DNA of 64,000 nt from Nitrospirota bacterium (GTDB lineage: Bacteria > Nitrospirota > Thermodesulfovibrionia > UBA6902), in the NCBI GenBank assembly GCA_016215115.1, contig JACRLN010000012.1, positions 1-64,000 of the forward strand, read 5' to 3'. Shown piece by piece: positions 35,241 through 43,834 of the stretch; the first letter of the stretch is position 1; the number at the start of each line of letters is the position of its first letter. Under the pieces are notes generated by a model. That model worked only from the letters and a program-made list of their open reading frames with translations. It was not told the origin of the DNA and did no database searches. Position numbers and translations under genes: made by a program.

Positions 35241-37349
35241 TTAATGACCGGTTCCCAATACTTTTTCGCCCGGTCCCCCGGTCTCTTTTAACGAGAGATT
35301 TTTTATTGCATTCACCGTTTCAGCCTTCAGCTTTTCAAGCGCGCTCCTAAAAAACAGGCTCTTTGTTTTAAGGATATTGCTCAGCGCATCATACGCGCGC
35401 GTATCACCAATCTGACCGAGCGCCTGTACAAGAGGAATTTTCTCTTCCAGATCCGTGCCGGTAACCGCTTTTTTGCGGAGTATACCGATCAAATCCGGGA
35501 CCACCCCTGCAACCCGGTATGTTCCGGCAAGGAAGACAGCTTTCTTTATCAGATCATTGTCTCCTGAATGAAGATATTTTCTCAAAGCCTGCACCCCGTG
35601 CTCATCCAGTGCCTTGAGCAGGCATTTTACAGCTTCAAAACTGACCTTTACATTTTCATGTTCGCAGCAGGACCGCGCCTTTTTCAGGTATTCATCGTTT
35701 CCGCATTCCAGAAGGATAAAAAGCATATTCCTTATTACAAACCACCTGCCGTCCTTCAGCCGTTTTGCGGCCTCGCCTGCGGCGCTGTCGCCGAAGCCGG
35801 CAATAAGACTGATCAGGAATCTTCTCATGGTCTGCGACTCCTCATCTACTAGGGCATCCATGAGCGGAAGCAGTATCCTTTCGCCATAGCATTCACAAAG
35901 CAGGAATACATCTTGCCTCGCGGTTCTTCCCATGATCTTGATTGCATCGATGAGAACTGCAATGAAATCCGGGGAATAGAAATATTCCAGCACGCCTGAA
36001 ACGATAGCGTTATTCACGCTGTCTGCGGTGAGGGCTTCAAAGGTCCGCAGGATTTTCAGTGTCTGTCCGAACTGTCCGGTCTCAACAAACTGAACACCCT
36101 GTTCTTTCAGGTTTTGCAAAATGAAATCCCTGTCCTCACTTGCAAGACCTTCACTTATTACTTTGTTCATAAGAAGTTCCAGGATAATATCCGAAAAGAT
36201 CCGGTCGCTATATTCACTGCTCATCTGCGGCAGAAACTGCTTTAACCATTCCCTGTTAACATTGTGCTCATTAAACTGCAGGATTCTCTGAATCTCCTGC
36301 TGATAGGTATCAGAAACAAACGACTTGAAATTGGCATCCGAGAGGAGACTGGTGATCTCGGAAGATAGCAGGATATCATCTTCGATAAGCCCGTTCCCGT
36401 AGCTCATACTTTCAAGACCTGTTTTGTTCATCTGTGAAAACTTGTCAAGGATGTTCTTTATTGCTTCCGGGATGATGAGCATCTGCTCATTTATCAGTCC
36501 GAGCATTTCAACAACTTCATCGGTCGACATCTCGCCAAGACACTCTTTAAGGACATCTTCGTCCGAAGACAACGAGCCGACTGCAGAGGAAAGGAATTGC
36601 CGTTTCAGTTCCGGGCGGAGACTGTTTATGAATTTCATGATTTTCTTGAGATCTCCTCCGGAAAATCTTCTTTCTGAAGTCTTTCTCACATATGTGGTTA
36701 TGACGTTGTCATAATTGACTTCCCGGAGATTTCCAAGGGAGACCGTGTTGATATAAGCCGCAAGTTCATGCGGAGATACTTTCTGCAGCGCCTCGCCTGA
36801 ATCCTCTGTCATTAATCTGCCCTCAAGGAGCCCGTACACATACAGTTCCCAAAGCGGCGGGGTCTTTTCATTCGTGAGGGCTTCACCCTCCGCAAAGGTA
36901 AAAACGTCATAGTCAACGAATTGCGCCCGGATATGTCTGAAACTGTATCCGGTAAACACCTCATGCACGTCATCAGGTGAAGCCCCCAGCATATTTTCAA
37001 GGAGAAAGCGGTGGAACGAATACAGCTCATCCCTCGTCATTCCCTTGCTGAGAGTCACTGACGCTATATTTTTCTGACTGAGGCAAAGGGCAAAATCCCT
37101 GTAAACAGGATTATGCTGATCGAGCTGGCAGCCGTCAATAATGAGGGTGTCTTTTGCAACCGCAAGAGTGATTTCGCTCTTCAGTTCAAAGAGTTTCAGG
37201 AATAAATCAAAGGCCCGGTTCAGTGATTTTTCTACAATAGGGTGATTGCCAGGATAAATGGATACATTATGGCGCGATATGTTGAGCTCAATAATGGCAT
37301 TACCGAGCAACTTTGTATCAAGAGCGAGCGCCCCTTTAACTTCAGTCAT
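35241..37349 (-). CDS. HEAT-repeat protein sharing an N-terminal module with the HD-GYP partner
   Basis: A 702-residue protein of unknown function. The first 130 residues include TLIIDGCQLDQHNPVYRDFALCLSQKNIASVTLSKGMTRDEL (split over about 69-112), equivalent to the HD-GYP protein's N-terminus in its pattern of beta strand, turn and helix. The C-terminal 200 residues are helical HEAT-like repeats (for example FGDSAAGEAAKRLKDGRWFVIRN and LVQALGQIGDTRAYDALSNIL). It looks like a scaffold or partner for the phosphodiesterase. No enzyme motif is apparent. Confidence 0.75.
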   Translation of the reverse strand: MTEVKGALALDTKLLGNAIIELNISRHNVSIYPGNHPIVEKSLNRAFDLFLKLFELKSEITLAVAKDTLIIDGCQLDQHNPVYRDFALCLSQKNIASVTLSKGMTRDELYSFHRFLLENMLGASPDDVHEVFTGYSFRHIRAQFVDYDVFTFAEGEALTNEKTPPLWELYVYGLLEGRLMTEDSGEALQKVSPHELAAYINTVSLGNLREVNYDNVITTYVRKTSERRFSGGDLKKIMKFINSLRPELKRQFLSSAVGSLSSDEDVLKECLGEMSTDEVVEMLGLINEQMLIIPEAIKNILDKFSQMNKTGLESMSYGNGLIEDDILLSSEITSLLSDANFKSFVSDTYQQEIQRILQFNEHNVNREWLKQFLPQMSSEYSDRIFSDIILELLMNKVISEGLASEDRDFILQNLKEQGVQFVETGQFGQTLKILRTFEALTADSVNNAIVSGVLEYFYSPDFIAVLIDAIKIMGRTARQDVFLLCECYGERILLPLMDALVDEESQTMRRFLISLIAGFGDSAAGEAAKRLKDGRWFVIRNMLFILLECGNDEYLKKARSCCEHENVKVSFEAVKCLLKALDEHGVQALRKYLHSGDNDLIKKAVFLAGTYRVAGVVPDLIGILRKKAVTGTDLEEKIPLVQALGQIGDTRAYDALSNILKTKSLFFRSALEKLKAETVNAIKNLSLKETGGPGEKVLGTGH

Positions 37350-37757
37350 ATATTATCCTCTGTATAAATTATCAAATCTCAAAAAAAGCATTTTTGCATC
37401 CTTGACTATCAAGTCATTTTTCCCTTTCAGATATATATGTGTTCGGAATTTTTCGATGAAAACTTAAGAAAGCTAAATGTTTTCAAATAGATACCTGCTG
37501 TAAAAAACTGAAAGGAGTCTGTTGAAATTATACAGAGCGACATATTTTATTATGAATAGAGTCTCTTATATCTGAGTTGTCATTCCCGAAGTTTTTTATC
37601 CCCGATAAAGACCTTCGGGGACGAATCCAGTATTCTTTCAAATCAACTGCTTCTGGATTCCCGCTTAAGGACTGCGGGAATGACGATTTATGCGCAATTG
37701 TTTATGATGCTATGTATGGAATTCTTAAAGGGCGGGTTTGAAATCTACATAGTTTAG
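37350..37757. other. Gene-free stretch between the HEAT-repeat gene and proB
   Basis: About 400 bases without a convincing gene. It holds the palindromic element copy g (37579-37684). The left part is A/T-rich and should contain the promoter of the leftward HEAT/HD-GYP operon, which I could not place confidently. Confidence 0.6.
37579..37684. repeat. Palindromic GTCATTCCCG element, copy g
   Basis: GTCATTCCCGAAG...CTTCGGGGACGAATCCAG, then CTGGATTCCCGC...GCGGGAATGAC. Full two-hairpin form. Confidence 0.88.
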
Positions 37758-38852
37758 TTACACTACCACTAAATTATTTCTGTGTATCACCTCATCAGAA
37801 TATTTATACCCTAACACCTTTTCAATTTCCGAGGTCTTTCTGCCTTTTATTTTTTCGAGGTCGTTTGAAGAGTAATTAGTCAGACCCTTCGCAACTTTTT
37901 TGCCTTCTTTTGTTACACACCTTACATAATCTCCAACCTCAAAATAGCCTTCTATTTTTAGAATGCCCGATGGCAGAAGACTTTTGCCCTGTGTCGCCAA
38001 AGCATTTACTGCACCGTCATCGAGATAAAGGGCGCCCTTTGATTTCACACCATAGGCGATCCATCCTTTCTTCGAAGAAAGTCGCTGTGTTTTCGGCTTA
38101 AAATAGGTCCCAATTTTTTCACCATGAATAAAACGTGCAAGAAGTCCGCTTTTTTTCCCGCTCATTATTACAACAGGGATGCCGTGACTGTTTGCCTGTT
38201 TTGCTGCCAGTACTTTTGAATACATGCCACCGGTACTGACACCGCTGCCTTCACTTCCTGCGATCTTTTCGATATCAGACGTAATTTCATCAATGCATCC
38301 GATGAGTTCGGCATCTTTATAAGCAGGATTTTTTGTATAAAGCCCTTCAACATCCGAGAGGATAATGAGCATATCTGCCTCAACAAGGCTTGCCACAAGC
38401 GCAGCCAGCATGTCGTTGTCTCCGAATTTTATTTCATCAACCGCTACCGGGTCGTTTTCATTAATTACAGGGATTACATCGTAACTCAAGAGGGTGAACA
38501 GGGTATTTTTTGCATTGATATATCTCTGGCGGTTTGTTATATCGTCTTTTGTAAGCAGTACCTGGGCAACCTTTTTATGAAAACCTGCAAAGTTCTGTTC
38601 ATAAGCCCACATCAGGCTTGATTGCCCGATTGCCGCGGCAGCCTGCTTGAGCTTTATGTCTTTGGGTTTTTCTTTCAACCCAAGCTTTTTAAGTCCTGCG
38701 GCAACAGCTCCGGAGGATACAATTACAACATTGTAACCAAGGTCAACGACCCCGGCAATGTCTTTTGTCAACGCATGCAGCCGTTCCGTATTCAGCCCCC
38801 GCTCCGCTGATGCGAGGATGTTGCTTCCTATTTTTATGACGAGACGTTTCAT
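37758..38852 (-). CDS. proB: Glutamate 5-kinase
   Basis: A 364-residue kinase for the first step of proline synthesis. N-terminal KIGSNIL, VSSGAVAAGLKKLG (about 45-58), the amino acid kinase motifs INENDPVA and FGDNDMLAALVA, and SGVSTGGMYSK. A C-terminal PUA domain (about 275-355) is present, as in E. coli-type ProB. Length is normal. proA is not adjacent; obgE lies upstream beyond a small gene pair, an arrangement common for obgE-proB. Confidence 0.95.
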   Translation of the reverse strand: MKRLVIKIGSNILASAERGLNTERLHALTKDIAGVVDLGYNVVIVSSGAVAAGLKKLGLKEKPKDIKLKQAAAAIGQSSLMWAYEQNFAGFHKKVAQVLLTKDDITNRQRYINAKNTLFTLLSYDVIPVINENDPVAVDEIKFGDNDMLAALVASLVEADMLIILSDVEGLYTKNPAYKDAELIGCIDEITSDIEKIAGSEGSGVSTGGMYSKVLAAKQANSHGIPVVIMSGKKSGLLARFIHGEKIGTYFKPKTQRLSSKKGWIAYGVKSKGALYLDDGAVNALATQGKSLLPSGILKIEGYFEVGDYVRCVTKEGKKVAKGLTNYSSNDLEKIKGRKTSEIEKVLGYKYSDEVIHRNNLVVV

Positions 38853-38951
38853 GGGAAAGATTATACATTACAGGAACATAGAGTTTCAAAAAACATCTTT
38901 GTCGGTGTGTTACGTTTTCCTTGATGCGTTTCTGTATAATTTTCGTAACAA

Positions 38952-39173
38952 TTAAGCTGCCGGGCTTTCTACCATTACTTTGCCGAATGCCTGTATTATC
39001 AACTGGCCGATGTCTGCTTTTTCTGAAGCCGACAGTATTTCGATCCCAACCACATTGCCGTCTTTGTCATAGTCCATGATAATGTCTTCCGTTATTTCAT
39101 CGGTATTGGCAATATCCGTTTCTTTCAGTCTTATATAAAGGGCATTTGCTTCATGTGAGTAATGTATCCTCAT
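38952..39173 (-). CDS. DUF2283 family small protein
   Basis: A 73-residue protein with the DUF2283 pattern: YSHEANALYIRL near the start and IIMDYDKDGNVVGIEIL (31-47). It follows a DUF4258 gene with one base between them and has a GGAGG site inside the end of that gene, so translation is coupled. DUF4258/DUF2283 pairs resemble toxin-antitoxin modules, with DUF2283 as the presumed antitoxin (inference). Confidence 0.82.
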   Translation of the reverse strand: MRIHYSHEANALYIRLKETDIANTDEITEDIIMDYDKDGNVVGIEILSASEKADIGQLIIQAFGKVMVESPAA

Positions 39174-39174
39174 T

Positions 39175-39408
39175 TTAATTTCCTCCCATGTATTTATTTA
39201 CTTTATCAGTTAAGTAGACAGTTATCAAATTGTCTCCCTCTGTTACAACTCTGACCAGCTTATCGCCTGTTATTTTCTGATATATCTTGCGGCCTTTCTT
39301 TCCGTCTACTATTTTATCAGGGTTATTGACAGCCGTCTCCACTAATTCCCTTGAAATTTTTCGTTCATTAAGCTGAATTTCAATGTGGTCTGTCCATTTC
39401 CATTTCAT
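39175..39408 (-). CDS. DUF4258 family small protein, possible toxin-like partner
   Basis: A 77-residue protein with the DUF4258 pattern: WTDHIEIQLNERKISRELVETAVNNPDKI, split over residues 5-33, then a beta-rich C-terminus with LVRVVTEGDNLITVYLT. The fold is thought to resemble RelE/BrnT-like RNase toxins; no catalytic residues can be assigned by eye. Followed immediately by a DUF2283 gene. The GGAAGGGG before the ATG is a good ribosome site. Confidence 0.8.
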   Translation of the reverse strand: MKWKWTDHIEIQLNERKISRELVETAVNNPDKIVDGKKGRKIYQKITGDKLVRVVTEGDNLITVYLTDKVNKYMGGN

Positions 39409-39706
39409 AGGTCCCCTTCCTATTGTTTCACAACCTTTTTATATTCCTCGTTGAATGTTCCGCATGGAGATTGATTCGTGGTTATTGTCTGTCATTGATA
39501 TTTATATTCCCGCCTCATAATGTTACGAAACATTTTAAACTAAATGACTGCAATTTTTCAGATTAAATTTTGTATTTATGGTGTTTTAAAGTATGCATAG
39601 AAGCATACACTTCTTGAGATGAAGATATGAGATTAAGTATGGTGTAAAGGTTTCATCAGATGCTGAAACAGGCTCAGCATGACATTCTGGGAATAATTGT
39701 TGAAAG
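39409..39706. other. Gene-free stretch between the DUF pair and obgE
   Basis: About 300 bases, A/T-rich. Two small hairpins are visible: GTATGC/GCATAC near 39592-39609, and ATGCTGA/TCAGCAT near 39660-39682, the latter followed by ATGACATTCTGGG and resembling a degraded palindromic element. No gene seen. Confidence 0.5.
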
Positions 39707-40714
39707 CTATTTCTTATGTTCTTCTACTTTTTTCGCAAGATAAATCAAAAGCTCTTTAATTCCTTTGCCTGTAACTGCGCATATGGGGAAAAAATCATAG
39801 TCTTTATCTTTACAATATTGAGCGAGTCTGTCAAGTCTTTTCCCGTCGCCTTTTATATCGAGTTTTGTCGCTGCCACTGCCTGTGGTTTTTTGATGAGTT
39901 CAGGGCTGTACAATTCAAGTTCTTTATTGATTTTTTCAAAATTATCTACCGGATCACCCTCAGCCATCTCAGATATATCTACAAGATGAAGGAGAATAGA
40001 TGTCCTTTCAACATGGCGTAAAAATTGGAATCCAAGCCCTGCGCCTTTATGCGCTCCTTCTATTAAACCCGGGATATCGGCAATTACAAAGCTTTTGAAA
40101 TCTTCATGTTTGACGACACCGAGTACAGGCACAAGAGTTGTAAAGGGATAATCCGCAATCTTGGGTCTTGCCGCAGAGAGTGCAGATATTAATGTTGATT
40201 TGCCTGCATTGGGAAGCCCTATCAATCCAACATCTGCAAGAAGCTTTAATTCCAGTATCAGGTTTTTTTCTTCACCTGGTTCGCCGGGCTGCGCATATCG
40301 TGGCGCCTGTCGCGTGGCACTTTTAAAATGGGTATTCCCGAGACCGCCCCTGCCCCCTTTTACAGCAACGAACTCCTGTTCTTCGATTATTAGATCGCTC
40401 AGAACATCGCCAGATTCAAGATCCTTGATAAGAGTGCCAAGAGGTACTGGTATGATAAGGTCTTCCCCGTTCTTACCGTGCATGTCTTTACCCATTCCAT
40501 GCTGTCCCTTTTCTGCCTTATATTGCTGCTGGTATTTTATATCCAGAAGGGTGTTGATATCTCTTGTAGCCTTAAAGATAATATGTCCGCCTCTTCCGCC
40601 GTCACCACCATTGGGCCCTCCTTTGGGAACATATTTCTCCCTGCGAAAGCTTACACAGCCTCTGCCACCGTCTCCGGCCTTGACATAAACCTTTACTTGA
40701 TCGATGAATTGCAT
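39707..40714 (-). CDS. obgE: Obg-family GTPase
   Basis: A 335-residue GTPase of ribosome (50S) assembly and stress control. The glycine-rich Obg fold (VKVYVKAGDGGRGCVSFRREKYVPKGGPNGGDGGRGG in segments over about 7-43) precedes the G domain: G1 GLPNAGKST (about 166), G3 DIPGLIEGAHKGAGLG, G4 ATKLD. It lacks the extra C-terminal extension of some Obg proteins. It lies leftward downstream of rplU-rpmA, the classic bacterial order, but a terminator and a repeat block at 40760-40958 separate it from rpmA. Confidence 0.96.
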   Translation of the reverse strand: MQFIDQVKVYVKAGDGGRGCVSFRREKYVPKGGPNGGDGGRGGHIIFKATRDINTLLDIKYQQQYKAEKGQHGMGKDMHGKNGEDLIIPVPLGTLIKDLESGDVLSDLIIEEQEFVAVKGGRGGLGNTHFKSATRQAPRYAQPGEPGEEKNLILELKLLADVGLIGLPNAGKSTLISALSAARPKIADYPFTTLVPVLGVVKHEDFKSFVIADIPGLIEGAHKGAGLGFQFLRHVERTSILLHLVDISEMAEGDPVDNFEKINKELELYSPELIKKPQAVAATKLDIKGDGKRLDRLAQYCKDKDYDFFPICAVTGKGIKELLIYLAKKVEEHKK

Positions 40715-40759
40715 GGTTTAACGATACATGATTTTTGATTATGATACAAGATAAACTCG

Positions 40760-40907
40760 GTCATTGCGGCTTGTCCGCAATCCATTTTCTTTCTGTCATT
40801 CTGGCTTGTCCAGAATCCTTTTTCAAGAAAGATTCTGAACAAGTCGGAATGACAAAAGCCCGACAAGTCTATGACCCGTGGGTCCCGACCCATAGGGCGG
40901 AAATGAC
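40760..40907. repeat. Composite palindromic block (GTCATT...AATGAC variants)
   Basis: GTCATTGCGGCTTGTCCGCAATCC, GTCATTCTGGCTTGTCCAGAATCC (each a small hairpin), then GATTCTGAACAAG...GGAATGAC and GACCCGTGGGTCCCGACCCA...AATGAC. A diverged relative of the GTCATTCCCGC family, between rpmA and obgE. Confidence 0.7.
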
Positions 40908-40920
40908 AAATAATCGCTTC

Positions 40921-40958
40921 CGATAAAAAATAAAAAAGGCGGACAAAAATCCGCCTTT
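40921..40958 (-). terminator. Rho-independent terminator of rplU-rpmA
   Basis: On the minus strand AAAGGCGGA, a short T-rich loop and TCCGCCTTT form a 9-bp stem (40935-40958), followed by a long T-run (40921-40934). It stands 27 bases after the rpmA stop and should separate rpmA from obgE transcription. Confidence 0.9.
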
Positions 40959-40984
40959 CAAAAAAATTAAAACAATTTTGTTAT

Positions 40985-41251
40985 TTATGCGCTTTCTGCT
41001 ACCGGATAAACGCTTATCTGTTGCCTGTCTTTTCCTTTGCGCTCAAATTTTAAAATGCCGCTGATTTTAGCAAACAGTGTATCATCGCTTCCCTTGCCGA
41101 CATTGAATCCAGGATGAAATTTAGTCCCTCTCTGCCTCACAAGGATATTGCCTGCTTTTACAACCTGACCGCCATACATTTTTACGCCGAGCCGCTGCGA
41201 ATGACTATCACGGCCGTTTCTTGAACTTCCTACACCTTTTTTATGAGCCAT
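40985..41251 (-). CDS. rpmA: 50S ribosomal protein L27
   Basis: An 88-residue protein with the conserved start [40 protein letters not shown] and [12 protein letters not shown]27 sits near the peptidyl transferase centre. Directly downstream of rplU with 22 bases between. The N-terminus has no Firmicutes-type cleavable extension. Confidence 0.97.
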   Translation of the reverse strand: MAHKKGVGSSRNGRDSHSQRLGVKMYGGQVVKAGNILVRQRGTKFHPGFNVGKGSDDTLFAKISGILKFERKGKDRQQISVYPVAESA

Positions 41252-41273
41252 TTATATATCCTCCAAACAATAT

Positions 41274-41582
41274 TTATTGAGCCTGTATCCCTTTGATCTT
41301 AACTGCAGTATAAAGCTGTCTGTGTCCCCTTATTTTCCTGTAGTTTTTTCTCGGTCTCATTTTAAACACAAGGACCTTTTCACTCTTGCCGTTACCCACA
41401 ATATCGGCAGTAACTTTTGCTGAAGCAAGAAAAGGGTTGCCTACTGATATCTTTTCACCATCTGAAACCATCAAGACCTTATCAAAGGTAACAGATCCAC
41501 TGTCGCTGATTTTTTCTATCTTGAGGACATCTCCCTCAGAAACCCTGTATTGTTTTCCACCTGTTTCTAATATAGCGAACAT
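41274..41582 (-). CDS. rplU: 50S ribosomal protein L21
   Basis: A 102-residue protein with the family start MFAILETGGKQYRVSEGDVL and the C-terminal KMRPRKNYRKIRGHRQ. First gene of the rplU-rpmA operon; GGAGG is six bases before the ATG. Confidence 0.97.
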   Translation of the reverse strand: MFAILETGGKQYRVSEGDVLKIEKISDSGSVTFDKVLMVSDGEKISVGNPFLASAKVTADIVGNGKSEKVLVFKMRPRKNYRKIRGHRQLYTAVKIKGIQAQ

Positions 41583-41614
41583 AAGAAGCCTCCAATTCCT
41601 GAAATAGACATATT

Positions 41615-41643
41615 TTTTAACATAAAATCAGGGGTAAAGTCAA
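41615..41643 (-). promoter_or_regulatory. Possible promoter of rplU-rpmA
   Basis: On the minus strand TTGACT (41638-41643), 17-base spacer and TTAAAA (41615-41620). The -10 is a weak match. Confidence 0.3.
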
Positions 41644-41767
41644 TTTTTTTGAAAGCTGTTGAAATCGTGTTGATTTTTAAATTCATTTGTCTTACTCTTA
41701 TATGTACAAAAACCTGAAACTGTTATAACGGTTCAAACAGCCTAATATGTTTAGACTTTTTTAATAA

Positions 41768-43071
<1,304 letters not shown>

Positions 43072-43114
43072 ATGAAAAAGTCCTCACTTCTTAAGTTCCA
43101 AGTTTAAGTAAGTC

Positions 43115-43191
43115 GTCATGCCCGAAGTCTTTAATCGGGCATCCGGTTCTTTATCTGTCTGGATTCCCGCTCAACAGACTGCGGGAATGAC
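43115..43191. repeat. Palindromic GTCATGCCCG element, copy h
   Basis: GTCATGCCCGAAG...TCGGGCATCC and CTGGATTCCCGC...GCGGGAATGAC, between serS and tRNA-Ser. Confidence 0.88.
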
Positions 43192-43233
43192 ATCTATGTA
43201 TTCTTACTGACCTTATTAGGTGCTTGTTTTTAT

Positions 43234-43319
43234 GGAGGGGTGGCCGAGTGGTCGATGGCGGCGGTCTTGAAAACCGCAGGACGAAAGTCCCGTGGGTTCG
43301 AATCCTACCCCCTCCGCCA
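43234..43319 (+). tRNA. tRNA-Ser (anticodon UGA)
   Basis: Acceptor arms GGAGGGG and CCCCTCC, discriminator G and encoded CCA (43317-43319). The anticodon arm GCGGT-CTTGAAA-ACCGC carries TGA at 43268-43270. A long variable arm (GGACGAAAGTCC) marks it as class II, and the T arm has GGGTTCGAATCC. It reads UCA-type serine codons. Not tRNA-Sec, because the acceptor stem and D arm are of normal serine type. Confidence 0.97.
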
Positions 43320-43361
43320 TTTAATTACACACAGAGTGGGGATTAGATTTAAAAAAATAAT

Positions 43362-43417
43362 TATTTCATAACAAAAAATAATATTCACAACTATTTCATA
43401 AAGTTTTGTTATATAAT
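43362..43417 (+). promoter_or_regulatory. Promoter region of the triheme cytochrome gene with spaced direct repeats
   Basis: TATTTCATAA occurs at 43362-43371 and again at 43392-43401, exactly 30 bases apart (about three helical turns). TATAAT is at 43412-43417, but no good -35 is at 17 bases. This looks like an activator-dependent promoter. Confidence 0.45.
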
Positions 43418-43454
43418 AGCTGACTTTTGAAATAACAATCTTAAAACATACTGA

Positions 43455-43469
43455 AGAAAGGAGGTGATC
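43455..43469 (+). promoter_or_regulatory. Fully complementary Shine-Dalgarno of the triheme cytochrome
   Basis: AGAAAGGAGGTGATC matches the complete bacterial 16S rRNA 3' tail over 15 bases. It fixes the start at the GTG (43472), seven bases after GGAGG. Confidence 0.85.
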
Positions 43470-43471
43470 AA

Positions 43472-43789
43472 GTGAAAACAATTACAGCAATATTGGTTAT
43501 CTTAATCGCAGTTGTTTTTGTTGCTAATGTAATGGCTGTTCCACCTGGAAAGACTGTTGAATTTGCAGGCGGAGACTCCGGGAAAGTAGTATTTGACGGT
43601 AAAGTACATGCTGATAAAGGCCTTAAGTGCGCTGAATGTCATCCAAAGTTATTTCAGATGAAGAAGGGCGCAGATAAGATTACAATGGCAGACATTAATG
43701 CAGGTAAATTCTGCGGCGAATGCCATAACGGCACAAAGGCATTCAAGTCAAGCGATGCAGCAAACTGTGCAAAATGCCATAAGAAGTAA
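43472..43789 (+). CDS. Secreted triheme c-type cytochrome (c7-like)
   Basis: A 105-residue periplasmic protein. A signal peptide (about 1-22, ending ANVMA) precedes three CxxCH heme sites: CAECH (53-57), CGECH (81-85) and CAKCH (99-103). FDGKVHADKG upstream of the first provides a typical distal histidine. Three hemes in about 80 mature residues fits the c7 family of small electron carriers used in dissimilatory metal or sulfur reduction. Start is GTG, set by the strong ribosome site. It stands as a single gene between its own promoter and a terminator. Confidence 0.88.
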   Translation: MKTITAILVILIAVVFVANVMAVPPGKTVEFAGGDSGKVVFDGKVHADKGLKCAECHPKLFQMKKGADKITMADINAGKFCGECHNGTKAFKSSDAANCAKCHKK

Positions 43790-43800
43790 GTTGTTTAATA

Positions 43801-43834
43801 AAAAGAGGCGGCTTCAAGCGAAGTCGCCTCTTTT
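43801..43834 (+). terminator. Bidirectional terminator between the cytochrome gene and mnmG
   Basis: AAAAGAGGCGGCTTC, loop AAGC, and GAAGTCGCCTCTTTT form a stem with one G-T pair, then a T-run. It ends one base before the mnmG stop, so it serves both convergent genes. Confidence 0.92.
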
